Below are positions 1 to 6,030 of a DNA stretch of 9,306 nt, piece by piece (within the stretch, counting starts at the first letter, position 1; each line of letters starts with the position of its first letter). Source of the DNA: Verrucomicrobiota bacterium. GTDB lineage: Bacteria; Verrucomicrobiota; Verrucomicrobiia; Limisphaerales; AV2. Under the pieces are notes generated by a model, which was given only the letters and a program-made list of their open reading frames with translations, ran no database searches and had not been told where the DNA came from. Location of the stretch: positions 1 to 9,306 of the forward strand of contig QHPA01000177.1 in the NCBI GenBank assembly GCA_003218935.1, written 5' to 3'. A program made the translations under genes and the position numbers.

Positions 1-156
1 CCCGCTTCACTCGGCCAGACGTTACCGCGTGGATCGCTTCAAGGCAACCCCTGCTTTTTGCTGAAGACCGAGTTCCTGCCGAAGCCCCGCCCCCCCAACC
101 CTTCTGCGCGAATCATGACTGTGGCCGAAGCACCTCTGTGTTACTCTGGGCCTTGC

Positions 157-897
157 ATGGCCAACAAGTTCCATGAACCAGGCGATCAACGCGCCTCCAG
201 GGTCAACGACCTGTTCGCCGCCATCGCGCCGCGCTACGACCTCATCAACGACCTTCAAAGCTTCGGCCTGCACCGCTACTGGAAGCGGCGATTGATTCAA
301 CTGGCCCGAGTGCAACCCGGCGAACGCGCGCTCGATCTGTGCTGCGGCACCGGTGACATCGCCTTCGCATTGGCCAGGCAAGGCGCGCGAGTCGTCGGGC
401 TCGATTTTAACGCGCCGATGCTGGCGGTTGCGCAAACCCGGCTTAAGGGGCGAACGCCGCCCGCGGGCCCATCGATCAACCCGCAATTCCTGCGCAGCGA
501 CGCGACGAACATTCCTTTTCCAGAGAACAGCTTCGACCTGGTGACAGTCGCCTATGGGCTGCGCAACCTGGCGAGCTTTGAACAGGGGCTGCGCGAAATG
601 TGGCGCGTGGCCAAAGCGGGTGGTCGGCTGCTGGCGCTTGATTTCGCCAGGCCGGACAATGTGCGGTGGCGTTCGCTTTACTTTGGCTACTTGAAGCGGT
701 TCGTGCCGTTGTTTGGCAAAGCCTTTTGTGGCGATTCCCAGACCCACGCTTACATTTGGGAGTCCTTGCAACACTACCCGGCGCAGCACGGCGTGGCGGC
801 GCGGATGCGGGAGTTGAATTGCGGCAACATCCGCGTCGTGAATCTGCTCGGTGGCGTGATGAGCATCAATTACGGTGAGAAGTCCGCCGGAGGTTGA
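157..897 (+). CDS. ubiE: Demethylmenaquinone/ubiquinone C-methyltransferase (UbiE/MenG)
   Basis: This is an S-adenosylmethionine-dependent methyltransferase that adds the ring methyl group late in menaquinone (or ubiquinone) synthesis. From the ATG at 157 it is 246 aa, a normal family length. YDLINDLQSFGLHRYWKR (residues 27-44) is close to UbiE signature 1. LDLCCGTGD (59-67) is the SAM-binding loop, with acidic D83 and D115 following. YGLRNL (133-138) and the RVAKAGGRLLALDF stretch (about 150-163) match the second family region, although the usual KPGG is KAGG and the usual Glu of EFS is Asp here. The reading frame is open to the left edge of the window. An ATG at 115 and a TTG at 58 are alternative starts, but family homology begins after 157. 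No good Shine-Dalgarno is seen at any of them. The gene ends 1 bp before the convergent lipoprotein gene. Menaquinone is the likelier product in this kind of organism, which is inference. Confidence 0.93.
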   Translation: MANKFHEPGDQRASRVNDLFAAIAPRYDLINDLQSFGLHRYWKRRLIQLARVQPGERALDLCCGTGDIAFALARQGARVVGLDFNAPMLAVAQTRLKGRTPPAGPSINPQFLRSDATNIPFPENSFDLVTVAYGLRNLASFEQGLREMWRVAKAGGRLLALDFARPDNVRWRSLYFGYLKRFVPLFGKAFCGDSQTHAYIWESLQHYPAQHGVAARMRELNCGNIRVVNLLGGVMSINYGEKSAGG

Positions 898-898
898 T

Positions 899-1366
899 TC
901 AGCGGGCCTGGCGAACGCGGATGGTGTAGGTTCGCGACTGAGTGTTCATCGAAATGAAGCGCACACCTTCCTGCGCATTCTCACCCAGAATGAGCGTTTT
1001 GAATGACGCTTCATCGTTGGTGGGGAAACCCTTGTCGTCCTTGAACACGCAGTTGACCTGCACCTCGATGCGGCGGTTCAGCCGATTGCGGACGTTGGCG
1101 ACGACTTCGAGCCGTCCGTCGTCGGTCACTCGCTCCTCAATGTTGGGGCAGGTGACGGACCGCTCGACTCCCTTGTCGAGCAGCACGAACCTGGCGCTGT
1201 TTTCGAGGTCGTATTTGTTGACGTTGCGCGGTCGATACGCGCCGCCCGGATGGCCGGTGATGACGTAACGCGTGCCGCTCTCGACTTTTTCGGACACTTC
1301 CATGCAGCCCGTCGCCGCAACCAGCCCGAATCCCGCAATCAGGAGAACAAATTCATTTGGTTTCAT
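899..1366 (-). CDS. YcfL-like (DUF1425) outer-membrane lipoprotein
   Basis: The protein is 155 aa with a lipoprotein signal peptide: hydrophobic residues 6-20 ending in VAATG|C, so C21 would be lipidated. The mature part is a small, probably beta-rich domain. Its C-terminal half (RLNRRIEVQVNCVFKDD onward, then a stretch ending in YTIRVRQAR) resembles the YcfL/DUF1425 family, in which a bulk phrase like 'polypeptide built from x' is followed by a Y-R-F, D-x-x-G and L-x-L pattern. In E. coli ycfL sits beside the gene for LpoB; here an LpoB-like gene lies upstream on the same strand, which supports the call. A strong AGGTGA ribosome site precedes the ATG by 4 nt and contains the stop codon of the upstream fragment, so translation is probably coupled. 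The biochemical role of YcfL is not established; envelope maintenance together with LpoB is inference. Confidence 0.82.
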   Translation of the reverse strand: MKPNEFVLLIAGFGLVAATGCMEVSEKVESGTRYVITGHPGGAYRPRNVNKYDLENSARFVLLDKGVERSVTCPNIEERVTDDGRLEVVANVRNRLNRRIEVQVNCVFKDDKGFPTNDEASFKTLILGENAQEGVRFISMNTQSRTYTIRVRQAR

Positions 1367-1370
1367 AGCT

Positions 1371-1376
1371 TCACCT
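1371..1376 (-). promoter_or_regulatory. Shine-Dalgarno of the YcfL-like gene, overlapping the upstream stop
   Basis: On the minus strand AGGTGA lies 4 nt before the ATG at 1366. The TGA inside it is the stop codon of the upstream COG3014-like fragment. It is one of the few clear ribosome sites in the window and it fixes the YcfL-like start. It also implies that ribosomes ending the upstream frame are positioned to re-initiate. Confidence 0.7.
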
Positions 1377-1685
1377 GTTGATCATTGGTTTTTGTCGCTC
1401 ACGTTCGACGGTCACTGTGTGCGCTCCGGCGCGCAACTGCGTTGAAGCAAAGCTTAAATATTGCGGCAGATTGTCCCACGCCCGCGTGTCCGCCGCAGGT
1501 GTGGTCGCCGCGGAAAAAATTTTGGTAATGACACCGGCCGCCAGCAACCCGACCCCGACTTCATCCGCGACGCTGTGCCGGTCCTGCTGACCCGCCAGAA
1601 CGGCGCCACTGATGATGGCCGCGTTGCCGGCGGTGTCGGTCGCCGTTTTGAAAACCGCTTTGTTGGCGAGAACGTGGTCCATCAC
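1371..1685 (-). CDS. C-terminal fragment of a COG3014-like lipoprotein (broken gene)
   Basis: This 104-aa frame has no signal peptide. It opens with a GTG that overlaps the TGA of the upstream fragment (GTGA). Residues 9-60 are an Ala/Gly-rich, weakly hydrophobic helix region. They are followed by ADTRAWDNLPQYLSFA (about residues 64-79), then GAHTVTVE. I recall the Asp-x-Arg-x-Trp-x-x-Leu-Pro motif and the GxHT ending as hallmarks of the C-terminus of the roughly 400-aa COG3014 family, TPR-containing lipoproteins found with LpoB and YcfL. The middle of such a protein is missing. The end (about the last 10 residues) also looks cut short compared with the family. I interpret it as the 3' remnant of a gene that suffered an internal deletion plus frameshift. 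It could still be translated by coupling, but no function can be claimed for it alone. Confidence 0.6.
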   Translation of the reverse strand: MMDHVLANKAVFKTATDTAGNAAIISGAVLAGQQDRHSVADEVGVGLLAAGVITKIFSAATTPAADTRAWDNLPQYLSFASTQLRAGAHTVTVERERQKPMINR

Positions 1686-1858
1686 GCGGCCGCCGCGCGG
1701 CGATATTCCCAGAGCACCCGGTCCCGCTTTGGACCGCGTTCGATGGCGGCCTTGCCATCAACGACCGGATCGCCCGTGCGCTGCCAGCCTCGGTCTGATT
1801 GAGAGGTCGCGCAGCCAACCGACAGGACTCCGACCAGACACGGCGCCAGCATTTTCAT
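1682..1858 (-). CDS. N-terminal fragment of the same COG3014-like lipoprotein
   Basis: The ATG at 1858 opens a 58-aa frame: a short lipoprotein leader (MKMLAPCLVGVLSVGC, C16 as lipidation site) and then a mature segment containing GPKRDRVLWEYRRAAAA before a TGA. The PKRDRVLWEY-like phrase resembles the start of the first TPR helix of COG3014 proteins, where it normally runs on into hundreds of further residues. The stop falls immediately after a GC-only palindrome. The downstream C-terminal fragment is in a different frame and overlaps it by 4 nt. It lies 30 bp after the LpoB-like gene, and its start context (TTTATGAAAATG) is identical to that of the LpoB-like gene. A genuine small lipoprotein cannot be excluded, but a truncated N-terminus is the simpler reading. 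Confidence 0.55.
   Translation of the reverse strand: MKMLAPCLVGVLSVGCATSQSDRGWQRTGDPVVDGKAAIERGPKRDRVLWEYRRAAAA
1686..1702. repeat. Overlapping GC palindromes at the gene break
   Basis: GCGGCCGC (1686-1693) overlaps the perfect 12-bp palindrome CGCCGCGCGGCG (1691-1702). Together they form a 17-bp run of only G and C. This is exactly where the N-terminal and C-terminal pieces of the COG3014-like gene meet, so it may be a deletion hotspot or a place where sequencing or assembly failed. Confidence 0.6.
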
Positions 1859-1888
1859 AAACGGTGTGGCCGGATGAAGCAGCGGCGG

Positions 1889-2518
1889 CTAGCGATACGC
1901 CGCGTCTTCCAGACCCTGTTTTTTGATTTCGGCGCCGTCTTCCCAGATGATCGCGCTGGTGCGAGCGTCCACCAGTTGGAAGGAGTAAAGAACGTAATCG
2001 CTGATGCCGCGCGAATTGCGGGTCGTCAAGCTCTGAAGCTTGCCAGTGAGAAAGAAGTCGGCGCCCTTGAACTCCGTCACATTCGGATCCTTGCTGCTGG
2101 TGACCTGACCGGAACGCTTCAAGTCGCGCTCGTGTTCCAACGCGGCCATGCGGTCGCGCGCGAGGAACTGCACTTTGCCCGCGGACTTCGAGTTCAACAT
2201 GAGTCGAATGCGCGTGAGGAACATGTCCTTGTTGATCGGGAACCGCGTTTCGTTCACCACCGGATCGAGCACAATCACCGGCGGATTTTGGGCGCTCTTG
2301 ATCTGGGACGTGTCGAGAATACTGCGTGCCATCTTGTCCGTCACGGCGACAAGATCCTGCGATTCCACGCCCGTGCCGGCGACGAAGCCCTTTTCGTCGG
2401 CGCGCATTTCGGTCACGCCGATGCCCGAGGGATTTTTCACGCCGCTTGAAGCGCAGCCGGTCAGGAGCGCGATCAACAAAGAAATCACCGCGGGCCCGAT
2501 CAAAGTTTGCATTTTCAT
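1889..2518 (-). CDS. LpoB-like penicillin-binding-protein activator lipoprotein
   Basis: The protein is 209 aa. Residues 1-22 form a lipoprotein signal ending in LLTG|C (C22). Ala follows the Cys, which is compatible with outer-membrane sorting. The mature domain shows the LpoB (PF13036-type) pattern: a helix around TDKMARSIL (60-68), the strand PPVIVLDPVVNET (79-91), FLTRIRLMLN (100-109), RDRMAALEHER (121-131), the strand GADFFLTGKLQS (152-163) and the C-terminal YSFQLVDARTSAIIWEDGAEIKK (cited in parts: 178-190 and 191-200). In E. coli LpoB reaches through the peptidoglycan to activate PBP1B. Here the linker before the domain is short, so the partner and reach may differ. It is first in a minus-strand cluster with COG3014-like and YcfL-like genes. 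Known family co-occurrence supports the call; activation of a penicillin-binding protein in this organism is inference. Confidence 0.85.
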   Translation of the reverse strand: MKMQTLIGPAVISLLIALLTGCASSGVKNPSGIGVTEMRADEKGFVAGTGVESQDLVAVTDKMARSILDTSQIKSAQNPPVIVLDPVVNETRFPINKDMFLTRIRLMLNSKSAGKVQFLARDRMAALEHERDLKRSGQVTSSKDPNVTEFKGADFFLTGKLQSLTTRNSRGISDYVLYSFQLVDARTSAIIWEDGAEIKKQGLEDAAYR

Positions 2519-2656
2519 AAAAGCTCGCTCGTTAGACGGTCGTCAACTATCGCTATTCACGAGGATAACATCACCTTGGGCCGAGTAAATCGGAAAGCTC
2601 GAAGCAAAACGTCCCTCGCAAATCGCGTCTGCCAAAAGCACGCATTCGGATATTGC

Positions 2657-2685
2657 TTGTCGGTGAGCTTGCGACTCCATATATC
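2657..2685 (+). promoter_or_regulatory. Candidate sigma70-type promoter for hisF-hisI
   Basis: The 244-bp stretch 2519-2762 separates the divergent lpoB-like and hisF genes and holds no convincing gene. TTGTCG (2657-2662) and TATATC (2680-2685) are 17 nt apart, each matching 4 of 6 consensus bases, about 80 bp before the hisF ATG. A TTGACT at 2705-2710 lacks a good partner -10 box. No matching promoter for the minus-strand gene is clear. No attenuator, T-box or leader peptide rich in His codons is visible. Confidence 0.25.
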
Positions 2686-2762
2686 TCACTGCCCGCGAAA
2701 GCGGTTGACTTGAACTCTGATGATTCCGCACGATTTCACCGGGAACAATTCCTGCGACAACG

Positions 2763-3536
2763 ATGCTGGCTAAACGTGTCATCCCGTGCCTGGACGTGCA
2801 TGACGGCCAGGTCACGCGCGGCGTCCAGTTCGGCCGGGCCGAGGCTGGCGAATTGCGCAACGTCGGCGATCCCGTCGAGTTGGCCCTGCGCTACAACGAA
2901 CAAGGCGCCGATGAAATGGTCTTCTTCGACATCACCGCCAGCGCGCACGGTCGAAGGACGATGGTTGATGTCATCGAGCGTGTGGCCGAGAAGTGTTTCA
3001 TGCCGCTGACGGTCGGCGGGGGCATCCGCGCCGTGGACGACATGCAAACGATGCTGCGCGCGGGGGCGGACAAGGTGAGCATCAATTCTGCGGCCCTGGC
3101 CACACCAGACCTCATTCGCGACGGCGCGGAAAAATTCGGCAGCCAATGCATCGTTGTTTCCATCGACGCGAAGCGCGTCACGCCCGGGCGCTGGGAGGTT
3201 TTTTCGCACGGCGGTCGAAAGCCGACGGGACTTGAGGCGGTCGGGTGGGTCAAACGCGCGGTTGGCCTTGGCGCCGGCGAAATTGTCCTGAACAGCATTG
3301 ATGCCGACGGGACGAAGGCCGGCTTTGATCTCGTCATCACGCGGCGCATCAGCGAATCCGTCGGTGTGCCGGTGGTTGCCAGTGGCGGCGCGGGCAAACT
3401 GGAGCACATGGCGGAGGTGTTGCTCGAAGGCAAGGCCGACGCGGTGCTGGCCGCGAGCATTTTTCACTTTGGCGAATACACCGTTCAGCAGGTGAAGCAA
3501 TTTCTGGCCGGGAAAGGGATTCCGGTTCGTATCTGA
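2763..3536 (+). CDS. hisF: Imidazole glycerol phosphate synthase cyclase subunit HisF
   Basis: HisF is the cyclase half of the HisF-HisH complex. It uses ammonia from HisH to convert PRFAR into imidazole glycerol phosphate and AICAR, a central cytoplasmic step of histidine synthesis. The protein is 257 aa, the usual length, and is collinear with the beta/alpha-barrel family: [12 protein letters not shown] carries catalytic D11, VVSIDAKR carries the second catalytic Asp (D135 here, equivalent to D130 of the Thermotoga enzyme), TVGGGIR (83-89) and ASGGAG (206-211) are the phosphate-binding loops, and FFDITAS lies at 54-60. The position of the conserved Lys19 (normally VVKG) is Arg here (VTRG). 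The ATG at 2763 matches the family start exactly. No strong Shine-Dalgarno is seen. hisI follows after 84 bp on the same strand; hisH is not in the window. Confidence 0.97.
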   Translation: MLAKRVIPCLDVHDGQVTRGVQFGRAEAGELRNVGDPVELALRYNEQGADEMVFFDITASAHGRRTMVDVIERVAEKCFMPLTVGGGIRAVDDMQTMLRAGADKVSINSAALATPDLIRDGAEKFGSQCIVVSIDAKRVTPGRWEVFSHGGRKPTGLEAVGWVKRAVGLGAGEIVLNSIDADGTKAGFDLVITRRISESVGVPVVASGGAGKLEHMAEVLLEGKADAVLAASIFHFGEYTVQQVKQFLAGKGIPVRI

Positions 3537-3620
3537 ACGGCGGGCGGCTAGTCCTGGCCAAAACTTTTTCATGGTTCGCCGCGCAAATTTTGTTACTTTC
3601 TCCGCACGCATCAGGCAACC

Positions 3621-4010
3621 ATGAGCTTTTACGAACAACTGAAATTCGACTCGAATGGCCTGATTCCCGCCATCATTCAGGAACAGAAAACGGGCCGCGT
3701 TCTGATGATGGCCTGGATGAACCGCGCTTCGCTTGAGAAAACCATCGAAACCGGCAAGACCTATTTCTGGAGCCGCTCGCGCCGGAAGTTCTGGATGAAA
3801 GGGGAGACGAGCGGCCATGTGCAGCAGGTCAAGGACATCGCGTTCGACTGCGACGGCGACACGCTCCTGATACAGGTCGAACAGATCGGCGCGGCCTGTC
3901 ATGAAGGCTACCAATCGTGCTTTTTCCGTTCGGCGGAAAACAAAGGCCGCTCGTTCAAGGTAACCGAGCCACAACTCGCAACGCCCGAACAGATTTACGG
4001 GAAGAAATAA
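3621..4010 (+). CDS. hisI: Phosphoribosyl-AMP cyclohydrolase HisI (stand-alone)
   Basis: HisI opens the adenine ring of phosphoribosyl-AMP to give ProFAR, the third step of histidine synthesis, using zinc and magnesium. The 129-aa protein carries the whole family core: [18 protein letters not shown] (49-66), FDCDGD (75-80; D76, D78 and D80 would bind Mg2+, C77 Zn2+) and ACHEGYQSC (92-100; C93 and C100 as further Zn ligands). It is the single-domain form without a fused HisE pyrophosphohydrolase, so hisE must be elsewhere. The 84-bp gap after hisF has no evident terminator, so co-transcription with hisF is likely. The next gene starts on the last base of the hisI stop codon. Confidence 0.97.
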   Translation: MSFYEQLKFDSNGLIPAIIQEQKTGRVLMMAWMNRASLEKTIETGKTYFWSRSRRKFWMKGETSGHVQQVKDIAFDCDGDTLLIQVEQIGAACHEGYQSCFFRSAENKGRSFKVTEPQLATPEQIYGKK

Positions 4011-4540
4011 TGGACGGCATGGTTCCACTCGGCGGCCGGCTTTACTTTTTTTTCCTGATGCTGTTGTTGGTGAGCCGGGGGGCGGACTTTCTGAGCACGT
4101 GGATCGCCACGCCGAACCTGGTTCTGGAAGGCAATCCGCTGGCCAAAAAGCTGGGCTGGAAATGGGGTTCCTTCATCAACCTTGTCCTCTGCGGTGCCTT
4201 TGCAGCCTGGCCGCTGGCGGCCATTGTCATCGGCACGACGAGCGTGCTGGTGGCGGCGCGTAATTTTCAGGCCGCCTGGCTGATGCGTTCGCTGGGCGAG
4301 GAAAACTATCGCGACTGGTACGTCGAACAGTTGCGGCACACGAGTCTGCCGCTTTATCTGTTTTGTTTGCTTGGCCAGACACTGCTCACGGCGGGCGTGG
4401 GCGGCGCGCTGATGTATTTCTCAGGCGAATCACTGATACCCTTTGCCGTCGGATTCGGCATCCTGGGCTATGCCCTGGCGGTGACGTTTTACACGCTGCT
4501 TTCGCTCTGGCGCATTCGTCGCAGTGCCGGAGGGGGATAG
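4010..4540 (+). CDS. Four-helix integral membrane protein of unknown function
   Basis: The ATG at 4010 shares its A with the hisI TAA (TAATG), giving a 176-aa protein that is probably translated by coupling to hisI. An in-frame start further upstream at 3917 would lie inside hisI and is unlikely. Hydrophobic segments lie at about 11-23, 55-83, 113-135 and 142-167, and the tail is basic (RIRRS). Between helices 1 and 2 is a motif ADFLST...LEGNPLAKK (25-47), which distantly recalls the D-x-x-T ... E-x-NP arrangement of DUF5658-type small membrane proteins. Between helices 2 and 3 is a charged, aromatic loop with EENYRDWY (97-104). I do not recognise the family with confidence. Placement behind hisI suggests co-expression, not a role in histidine synthesis. 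Confidence 0.85.
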   Translation: MDGMVPLGGRLYFFFLMLLLVSRGADFLSTWIATPNLVLEGNPLAKKLGWKWGSFINLVLCGAFAAWPLAAIVIGTTSVLVAARNFQAAWLMRSLGEENYRDWYVEQLRHTSLPLYLFCLLGQTLLTAGVGGALMYFSGESLIPFAVGFGILGYALAVTFYTLLSLWRIRRSAGGG

Positions 4541-4564
4541 CGGCGGGTCCTTCTTTTCCGTTTT

Positions 4565-4589
4565 CCTGCGGAACTCAAGGTTTCGCAGG
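4565..4589. terminator. Possible hairpin terminator between convergent genes
   Basis: CCTGCGGAA (4565-4573) pairs with TTTCGCAGG (4581-4589): 9 bp with one G-T wobble, around a 7-nt loop. It sits at the meeting point of the plus-strand membrane-protein gene (ends 4540) and the minus-strand receiver-hydrolase gene, and it contains the latter's stop codon. Neither strand has a T tract right after the stem, so it is not a textbook intrinsic terminator. Confidence 0.35.
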
Positions 4590-5927
4590 CAACGGCTGCA
4601 AAACGTATTCCAGGCCCTCGCGCGCGGCATCGACTGCCAACGTCTCGCCTTGCATGGCCACAAGCTGGCGCGCCCAGCCGAGCATTTTGGAAATCTGAGT
4701 GTCGTCATGATCGGGATCGTGGTGAAAGAGGAAAAGCTGCTTCACTTTGGCAAACAGCGCCAGCGCCACCACGTCTTCCACGCAGCCGTGTCCCCAGCCG
4801 ACGTGCGACTGATATTCCGCGTCATCGTACTGGGAGTCGATGACTAACACGTCCGCGTCCCTGAGGAACTCGATGATTTTCTGGTCCTGCTCGCTGGCGT
4901 AGTTCAGCGCTTCGAGACGGTCCGATGTTTGTTGCCCGCCCGGGTGTGAGCGCATTCGTTGGAACGGTTCGTTGTCGGGCAGATAAGCGATGGACCCGGC
5001 GCTGGTGAACAGGCGATAGCCCACGCAGACACCGGGGTGGTTCACAAACGTGGCTTGCACCCGGACCTTTCCGACGTGGAACTCGAATTCCTTCAGCTCC
5101 GTCACGTCGATGTTTGCAGGCACGTGCTGCAGGCTGACCGGAAAGTAAGGGCTTTCCATCTGATGCGTCAGGGTGGAATACAAGCCCTTGCGGGCGCCCT
5201 CGTAACCGAGGATCCGCAGCTTGTTTTGCGGGTTATAGGCCGGAACGAAAAAGGGGAAACCCTGAATGTGGTCCCAGTGCGTGTGGGTGATCAGCAACGC
5301 CAGTTCGACAGGCCGGTCCTTGAACTCCTTTGCCAGTGCCAGACCGAGCCGCCGAATGCCGCTCCCGGCGTCGAGGATGATGATCTCGCCGTCGGCGCGG
5401 ACCTCGACGCAGGAAGTGTTCCCGCCGTACTGAACGGTGCTCGGGCCGGGCGTGGGGATCGAGCCGCGCACACCCCAGAATTTGAGTCGCGGCGGCTGGT
5501 CTGCCGGCAGGCTGGCGGGCGCTTTGTGTGGCGGCACGGGTGCGGCGGCAACGGAAGTTTGGCGCGCGGACTGGTGCTCCAGGATCCTGATGAGATCATC
5601 ACCTTTGAATGGCTTGATCAGGTATTCGTCGGCGCCGACTTCCATCGCGTTCTGCTGGTCGGTGGCGTAACCGCTTCCTGACGTGACGATGATTCTCGGC
5701 TGTTGAATATTGGCGCCCTGCTCGCGAATGGATCGGCAGACCTGGAACCCGTTGCAGCGGGCCATGAGCAGGTCGCAAATCACCGCCGCGGGCTGGTGTG
5801 CGAGGGCGAGTTGGATGCCGTCTTCGCCATCGCCGGCTTCCAGCACGTTCCAGCCCGCCACCGTGAGCCATTTGCCCATCAGCTTGCGGAAGCTGGCGTC
5901 GTCATCAATTAACACAACGGTTTTCAT
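4575..5927 (-). CDS. Receiver domain fused to a metallo-beta-lactamase-fold hydrolase
   Basis: From the ATG at 5927 the protein is 450 aa. Residues 1-120 are a CheY-like receiver: acidic pocket D8-D10 (LIDDD), phosphoacceptor D52 (ICDLLM), T82/S83 (IIVTSG) and K105 (LIKPF). A Pro/Ala-rich linker (about 125-146) leads to a metallo-beta-lactamase domain (147-445) of the PhnP/phosphodiesterase-like type. It starts LKFWGVRGSIPTPGP and has GGNTSC (168-173), the metal motif H215-x-H217-x-D219-H220, H297 (VNHPG), D318 (LPDNE) and H402-H403 (FHHDP). All expected metal ligands and the receiver active site are present, so both halves look functional. The inference is a hydrolase of a phosphodiester or cyclic-nucleotide-like substrate gated by phosphorylation. 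No histidine kinase is in the window. The frame extends 22 codons upstream, but family homology begins at the chosen Met. An AGGTCG 8 nt before it may be the ribosome site. Confidence 0.9.
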   Translation of the reverse strand: MKTVVLIDDDASFRKLMGKWLTVAGWNVLEAGDGEDGIQLALAHQPAAVICDLLMARCNGFQVCRSIREQGANIQQPRIIVTSGSGYATDQQNAMEVGADEYLIKPFKGDDLIRILEHQSARQTSVAAAPVPPHKAPASLPADQPPRLKFWGVRGSIPTPGPSTVQYGGNTSCVEVRADGEIIILDAGSGIRRLGLALAKEFKDRPVELALLITHTHWDHIQGFPFFVPAYNPQNKLRILGYEGARKGLYSTLTHQMESPYFPVSLQHVPANIDVTELKEFEFHVGKVRVQATFVNHPGVCVGYRLFTSAGSIAYLPDNEPFQRMRSHPGGQQTSDRLEALNYASEQDQKIIEFLRDADVLVIDSQYDDAEYQSHVGWGHGCVEDVVALALFAKVKQLFLFHHDPDHDDTQISKMLGWARQLVAMQGETLAVDAAREGLEYVLQPLPAKP

Positions 5928-6030
5928 CAGGCGACCTGGCGGCAGGGTTTCATTTTCGACGGATAAGAACAAGCACTTAACCGGGCAAATCAACGTTGAG
6001 TTTGCGGCTGCCGACCGTTAACCTGACCCG

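Noticed and set aside
22..789. A 255-codon minus-strand frame opposite ubiE
   Set aside because: It is fully explained as a shadow of the methyltransferase gene; composition is Arg/Gln/Val-rich with no domain or signal.
1799..2449. A 216-codon plus-strand frame opposite the LpoB-like gene
   Set aside because: The minus strand encodes a lipoprotein with a signal peptide and family motifs; the plus frame has neither.
2507..2713. A 68-codon plus-strand frame in the divergent region before hisF
   Set aside because: No ribosome site, Ser/Arg/His-rich without pattern, and it overlaps the lpoB-like start; not a His-rich leader peptide for attenuation.
3537..3620. Possible terminator between hisF and hisI
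   Set aside because: The gap contains T-rich stretches but no stem of useful length, so read-through is assumed.
2736..4028. A 430-codon open frame on the minus strand across hisF and hisI
   Set aside because: It lies antisense to two unmistakable enzymes and its translation shows no recognisable domain; long antisense frames are common in GC-rich coding DNA.
4959..5681. A 240-codon plus-strand frame opposite the receiver-hydrolase gene
   Set aside because: Antisense to a protein with all catalytic motifs intact; it is rich in Val, Gly and Asp from mirrored codons and has no recognisable feature.
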